A stretch of 64,000 nucleotides of DNA from Rhodohalobacter sp. 614A (GTDB lineage: Bacteria; Bacteroidota; Rhodothermia; Balneolales; Balneolaceae): the NCBI RefSeq assembly GCF_021462415.1, contig NZ_JAKEDS010000001.1, forward strand, positions 1,460,273 through 1,524,272, written 5' to 3'. Under the pieces are notes generated by a model. The model was not told the DNA's origin, did not search any database, and saw nothing but the letters and a program-made list of their open reading frames with translations. A program made the translations under genes and the position numbers. This document shows, in pieces, positions 63,212 to 64,000 of the stretch; positions within the stretch are counted from its first letter, which is position 1, and every line of letters begins with the position of its first letter.

Positions 63212-64000
63212 ATGAAAAATATTCGGAACTTTTGCATCATCGCTCACATTGACCACGGAAAGTCTACACTGGCCGACAGGCTGCTGGAACGCACCGGTAC
63301 GATTAGTGAACGAGAGATGCAGGAACAAATTCTGGACGACATGGACCTGGAGCGTGAGCGTGGAATCACGATTAAAAGCCATGCCATCCGGATGGATTAC
63401 AACCGCCCCAATGGTGAGGTTGTCACCTTTAACCTGATCGACACTCCCGGTCACGTAGACTTTGCTTATGAGGTATCCCGTGCGTTAAAAGCGTGTGAAG
63501 GAGCACTGCTCGTAGTGGACGCCGCTCAGGGGATTGAAGCACAAACCATTTCCAATTTATACCAGGCCATTGACCAGGAACTGGAGATCATTCCGGTTCT
63601 CAATAAAATTGATTTGCCCGGCGCTGACCCCGATAACGTAGGCCAGCAAATTGTGGATCTGATTGGCGGCACCAAAGAAGAGATTTTAAAAGTATCGGGA
63701 AAAACCGGCGATGGAGTGGAGGAACTTCTGGAAGCAATCGTGGAACGAATTCCCGGCCCCAAGCAAGAAGTTGACAAACCTCTCAAAGCCCTTATTTTTG
63801 ACTCCATTTTTAATACCTATCGGGGATCGGTTTGCTATGTTAGGGTGATGGAAGGTGTTCTCCATAAAGGCGACGGAATAACCTTTATGGCTACGAAGAA
63901 AGAGTACGACGCCGAAGAGGTCGGGTATCTGAAGCTAAAGAAAGAGAAAACCGACAAACTGGAAGCCGGCGAAGTGGGCTATGTGATTGGAAGCGTAAAA
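63212..64000 (+). CDS. lepA: Elongation factor 4 (LepA), C-terminus beyond window edge
   Basis: 263 codons to the window end, no stop. GTPase motifs: AHIDHGKST (11-19), switch [11 protein letters not shown] (50-60), DTPG (77-80) and NKID (131-134). The short start [18 protein letters not shown], without the longer EF-G N-terminus, and [13 protein letters not shown] from domain II identify LepA, the ribosome back-translocating or assembly GTPase. Confidence 0.95.
   Translation, partial: MKNIRNFCIIAHIDHGKSTLADRLLERTGTISEREMQEQILDDMDLERERGITIKSHAIRMDYNRPNGEVVTFNLIDTPGHVDFAYEVSRALKACEGALLVVDAAQGIEAQTISNLYQAIDQELEIIPVLNKIDLPGADPDNVGQQIVDLIGGTKEEILKVSGKTGDGVEELLEAIVERIPGPKQEVDKPLKALIFDSIFNTYRGSVCYVRVMEGVLHKGDGITFMATKKEYDAEEVGYLKLKKEKTDKLEAGEVGYVIGSVK

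Overview
The window reads as chromosomal DNA of an FCB-group bacterium, most likely Balneolota/Rhodothermota-like (marine or halophilic). This is inferred from gene content: a TonB receptor with a DUF4374 lipoprotein and PepSY protein, cimA inside a branched-chain operon, ArsS with its AhpD-like partner, DUF4382, a CE15 esterase and a serpin. No rRNA, tRNA, CRISPR array or complete IS element was seen.

Layout. 1-4927: a tight minus-strand operon encoding a polytopic sugar transferase (GT39-like), a UbiA prenyltransferase, a small membrane protein resembling Pyr4-type transmembrane terpene cyclases, a geranylgeranyl-reductase-family flavoprotein and a GT2 glycosyltransferase cut by the window edge. 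It looks like an isoprenoid-conjugate pathway. 5073-9805: secreted hydrolases and an efflux pump. 9980-12190: an A+T-rich orphan RloC-like ATPase with a zinc hook, a candidate anticodon-nuclease defence gene. 12565-15220: AraC/SDR pair and a membrane protein/XRE pair with a palindromic operator. 15319-20314: iron or siderophore uptake unit behind a perfect 19-bp metal-box-like palindrome. 20410-25238: a second M1 peptidase, two VOC proteins and a SulP anion transporter. 25309-27358: a decayed bacteriocin-type locus (broken ABC exporter ATPase, truncated HTH gene, two GG-leader peptides, small membrane protein) lying between the intact metZ and a diverged copy of the metZ 3' end. 27458-30987: metZ, an OsmC protein, arsS and its partner.

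31328-43042: branched-chain amino acid biosynthesis. ilvB-ilvN-ilvC-cimA-leuA-leuC-leuD-leuB run on the minus strand and ilvD diverges. CimA makes 2-ketobutyrate from pyruvate, LeuCDB can serve both citramalate and isopropylmalate, and IlvBN/C/D complete the Val and Ile precursors. A Leu/Ile-rich reading frame with five CTA codons followed directly by a hairpin sits before ilvB and looks like an attenuator.

43157-51019 is an accessory stretch full of a dispersed palindromic repeat (GTCATTGCGAG...CGCAATGAC), with a DUF1080 protein, a ParB-like protein plus D12-class adenine methylase (A+T-rich, possibly defence), a GH2 hydrolase and a single-domain GIY-YIG nuclease embedded among the repeats. 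51394-60247 is the histidine operon hisGDCBHA...hisFE, preceded by a clear His-rich leader peptide (10 His in 24 residues) and a terminator-like stem. A serpin and a zinc-ribbon microprotein on the opposite strand separate hisA from hisF. 60397-64000: DUF4382 lipoprotein, CE15-type esterase, a thiamine-binding-like protein and the 5' part of lepA.

The strongest leads are the isoprenoid operon, the two leader-peptide attenuators, the bacteriocin remnant bracketed by metZ ends, the repeat/GIY-YIG association, and the ParB/methylase and RloC-like modules.
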